Origin: UBA3064 sp023258775
Lineage (GTDB): Bacteria; Pseudomonadota; Gammaproteobacteria; Burkholderiales; Burkholderiaceae_E
DNA length: 14,166 nucleotides
Assembly (NCBI GenBank): GCA_044355655.1
Contig: JBIKXS010000056.1
Coordinates: forward strand, 1 to 14,166
Direction of reading: 5' to 3'
Under the pieces are notes generated by a model, which was not told the origin of the DNA, did not search any database, and saw only the letters and a program-made list of their open reading frames with translations. Made by a program: the position numbers and the translations under genes. Shown piece by piece: positions 12,145 to 14,166 of this stretch. Position 1 is the first letter of the stretch. Every line of letters starts with the position of its first letter.

Positions 12145-14166
12145 CTACTTTCCAACCCCCCGATTCACCTCCCGCATCACTTCCTCAATTTGTTGATCGA
12201 TGACCTTCACACGATCCTGCCAGCCGGGATCAGCGCGCAATTGCTCTTCCCTCCTCAGTCGCCTTAGTTTACTGACGGCCGACTCAGCCTGATTGCCAAG
12301 CCCGATTTGATCAACAAGCGGCTCTTGCTTTCTAAAGCTTTCTGCGTCTTCGCCTGCTTTCATGCGCCCTTTGTATTCGTGCTCGATCTGATTCAAACGT
12401 TTGATGTTCTTGTAAAAGAGCTCGGACTCAGCCGATACGCCCTGCGTACTGCCATAAAGCCGCCCCAGTAACGGTATCTTGTACGCCGGTAGCTCATCGC
12501 CTGTGAAGGGTGCCGAAATCGTTTGAGCCAACTTACTAATCTCGCGCCCTACGCCGCCTGTGAGCTGACCGATCACATAATCGATTTGATCAGGCGTTGG
12601 ACTCCATGCGCCTGGCTGATAGGCTGTGCCGCCTGAGATTCGGTTTAGTGCTTCTGCGATAACCTTGGACCAAGGCGTGGCTGAGTCCTTTACGAGTGCG
12701 GTGCCTGGTTGTGGGTTAAGCGGGTTGTGGTTCTCACGGTAAATCGGCCTGCCCGTCCAGTCCTGGTTTTGTGCCAGAGCAACTGCCGGATCTGCAACGG
12801 TCGGTGTGACAACTTGCGAGATGCTTTGGGTGCCACCAAGCGGATTAAAAGCATCAAGTAATACTTGGAGCAGTTTGCCTAATTGCTTTGCCGGTGTGTG
12901 GTCTCTGCCACTAGCCATCATTTCAACCGAGAGCCTTCCGATATTGGGTAAGAAGTGAAAGCCTAAGGGCAAGGGAAGCGATAAGTACTCGGTTGTAGAG
13001 ATTGGAATGATGAGATTCTTTTCTTTGACAAATTCTGGAATCTTCTCCCAGGCATCATCACCATCATCACCACCGCCCATAATCGCCATGGCAAGCAAGG
13101 TGTTCACAGCACCTAGCATCACCCCACCCAACATGATCTTGCGACCAAGCGGGCCTTTGAGTGTTTGCGCCATACGCGCTGTGCCTTGGATTGAGGCGTT
13201 AAAGAAGGCATACAGTGCCCCGATCTCGCGCGATTGCCTGCCCTTACGATTAAAGTTAACCGTCAGGTTCTTAGCAAGGCTTGCAGCACGCTCTTGACTT
13301 AGTCCCGAGTTCAACGCCACATCGAAGGCTGAAAGACGCACGGCGTTTTCCATGGCTTCGTTATAGTCTGAGAGCCAATCAAGTACCGCATGAGCAGCTT
13401 TGCTTGCCGCCCCTCGATCAAGCGCTGCGAGTTCGCGAGCGAGAGCATCGGCACGTTCTTTGGCATCGGCAAAAAGATCGCGATAGCCTGTGGTGCCCCC
13501 TGCCGCTTGCAGTTGCTGCCAACGATTAGCCCAATGGGCTGCGGGTTGATCTTGCGAGGCTGATGACACACCTTCACGCTCGGTGCGATAAATCGCTTTG
13601 AGCGCAGGCCAAACGTTTGCTGCGACCTCTTTTTCCTTACCTGCTATCGCCGTCGTGCTGAGATTTAAAAGACCCGATTGCAGATCACGTGCAAAGTTAA
13701 TGATTCCAAAGATCGGGTTGTATTGGGTGTTGATGGATGCAAACCAACGTGTGCCTTTTGCGATGAGGCTAATGGCTGCATGTAAATCACCCACATCTAA
13801 GTTTTTAATCGATTGTGCAAGTCTTAAAGCCTCGGGGTTTCGCTCATTAAACGTGATCGCTGCATCTTTGCCGCCAATGCGAAGCATCACCACATAGGGC
13901 AAGTTTCTATAGTTTGGATCCACTATCGTGCGAACAGTGTTCGTCATCGGATCAAGCACACGCGCAGTCGGCGGCTTATCCACGGCCCAAAGCGAGCTAT
14001 CTGGGTTTTGCGCAGCCATTAAGTAGAGCTTTTTCGTGACCCGGTCTTTTTCACCGCGGGTGAGTGCCGTTTCGCGCTGCTGCGCGATATGACCCAGGAT
14101 GTTGGTGACTTGCTCTTTGCTGCCCACACGTTGTCTTGCAGCAGCACCTTTCACACTAAAGCCAAG
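12145..14166 (-). CDS. Large phage/ICE polyvalent protein (LPD38-like), C-terminal part
   Basis: The minus-strand frame ends at TAG 12147-12145 and is open to the right window edge; the GTG at 14154 is only an internal codon, since LGFSVKGAAARQ continues upstream of it, so the gene's N-terminal part is outside. About 673 residues are visible. Recognisable phage-type blocks, numbered from that GTG, are TRGEKDRV (32-39), AAITFNERN (98-106), TRWFASINTQYNPIFGIINF (135-154), TGYRDLF (222-228) and FNRKG...GALYAFFNASIQGTARM (301-328). A hydrophobic stretch (about 339-360) follows, then an acidic GGGDDGDD turn and a helical, charged C-terminus. These fit the long multi-domain polyvalent proteins of tailed phages and integrative elements, including the domain called LPD38, thought to be packaged and delivered with the DNA. 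Exact function is unknown. It converges with the HNH gene, leaving 55 bases without a clear terminator. Confidence 0.75.
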   Translation of the reverse strand, partial: LGFSVKGAAARQRVGSKEQVTNILGHIAQQRETALTRGEKDRVTKKLYLMAAQNPDSSLWAVDKPPTARVLDPMTNTVRTIVDPNYRNLPYVVMLRIGGKDAAITFNERNPEALRLAQSIKNLDVGDLHAAISLIAKGTRWFASINTQYNPIFGIINFARDLQSGLLNLSTTAIAGKEKEVAANVWPALKAIYRTEREGVSSASQDQPAAHWANRWQQLQAAGGTTGYRDLFADAKERADALARELAALDRGAASKAAHAVLDWLSDYNEAMENAVRLSAFDVALNSGLSQERAASLAKNLTVNFNRKGRQSREIGALYAFFNASIQGTARMAQTLKGPLGRKIMLGGVMLGAVNTLLAMAIMGGGDDGDDAWEKIPEFVKEKNLIIPISTTEYLSLPLPLGFHFLPNIGRLSVEMMASGRDHTPAKQLGKLLQVLLDAFNPLGGTQSISQVVTPTVADPAVALAQNQDWTGRPIYRENHNPLNPQPGTALVKDSATPWSKVIAEALNRISGGTAYQPGAWSPTPDQIDYVIGQLTGGVGREISKLAQTISAPFTGDELPAYKIPLLGRLYGSTQGVSAESELFYKNIKRLNQIEHEYKGRMKAGEDAESFRKQEPLVDQIGLGNQAESAVSKLRRLRREEQLRADPGWQDRVKVIDQQIEEVMREVNRGVGK

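Noticed and set aside
1..14166. CRISPR array
   Set aside because: No set of regularly spaced identical repeats is present on either strand.

Overview
The window looks like an accessory region of a proteobacterial chromosome, most likely a betaproteobacterium of the Burkholderiales type. That guess rests on the moderate base composition, the betaproteobacterial look of the tRNA-Asn 3' fragment and the style of the phage and toxin-antitoxin proteins; there is no ribosomal or housekeeping gene to confirm it. Four kinds of material lie side by side: toxin-antitoxin remnants, decayed mobile DNA, a defence cluster and the end of a large phage-type gene.

Left part (1-2342). The window opens inside a MazF-type mRNA interferase (3-305, its start is outside). 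A toxin-antitoxin locus follows in which the HigB/RelE-like toxin has suffered a large internal deletion (707-821) while its HigA-like antitoxin (828-1136) is intact. An AT-rich stretch then leads to a 47-base 3' fragment of tRNA-Asn (1511-1557), the usual scar of a tRNA-targeting integrative element. Two inverted repeats lie just beyond it (1639-1670 and 1672-1689). Two decayed copies of the same minus-strand sequence (431-561 and 1835-1964) bracket the antitoxin and the tRNA scar.

Centre (2343-11050). This is a same-strand defence cluster. First comes a two-gene AAA ATPase plus RloB-family TOPRIM protein module (2343-4291, stop and start codons sharing one base), resembling the ATPase/TOPRIM pairs of the PARIS and AbiL anti-phage systems. 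After 650 bases of relic DNA, which include a decayed recombinase-like tail on the minus strand, comes a complete and apparently intact type I restriction-modification operon, hsdM-hsdS-hsdR (4946-11050), with overlapping genes. The physical pairing is suggestive because PARIS-type systems are known to be triggered by phage anti-restriction proteins, so a back-up role for the neighbouring type I enzyme is a reasonable but untested idea.

Right part (11051-14166). A same-strand gene (11244-12089) encodes an unusual three-part protein: an N-terminal HNH-like zinc nuclease domain, a centre that is 50 percent glycine and built of a 28-residue tandem repeat, and a conserved-looking C-terminal domain that I cannot name. 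It is the best candidate here for an undescribed defence effector. Convergent with it, 55 bases away, is the C-terminal two thirds or less of a very large phage/ICE 'polyvalent' protein (minus strand, running off the right edge), which suggests that the cluster sits beside or inside a prophage or integrative element.
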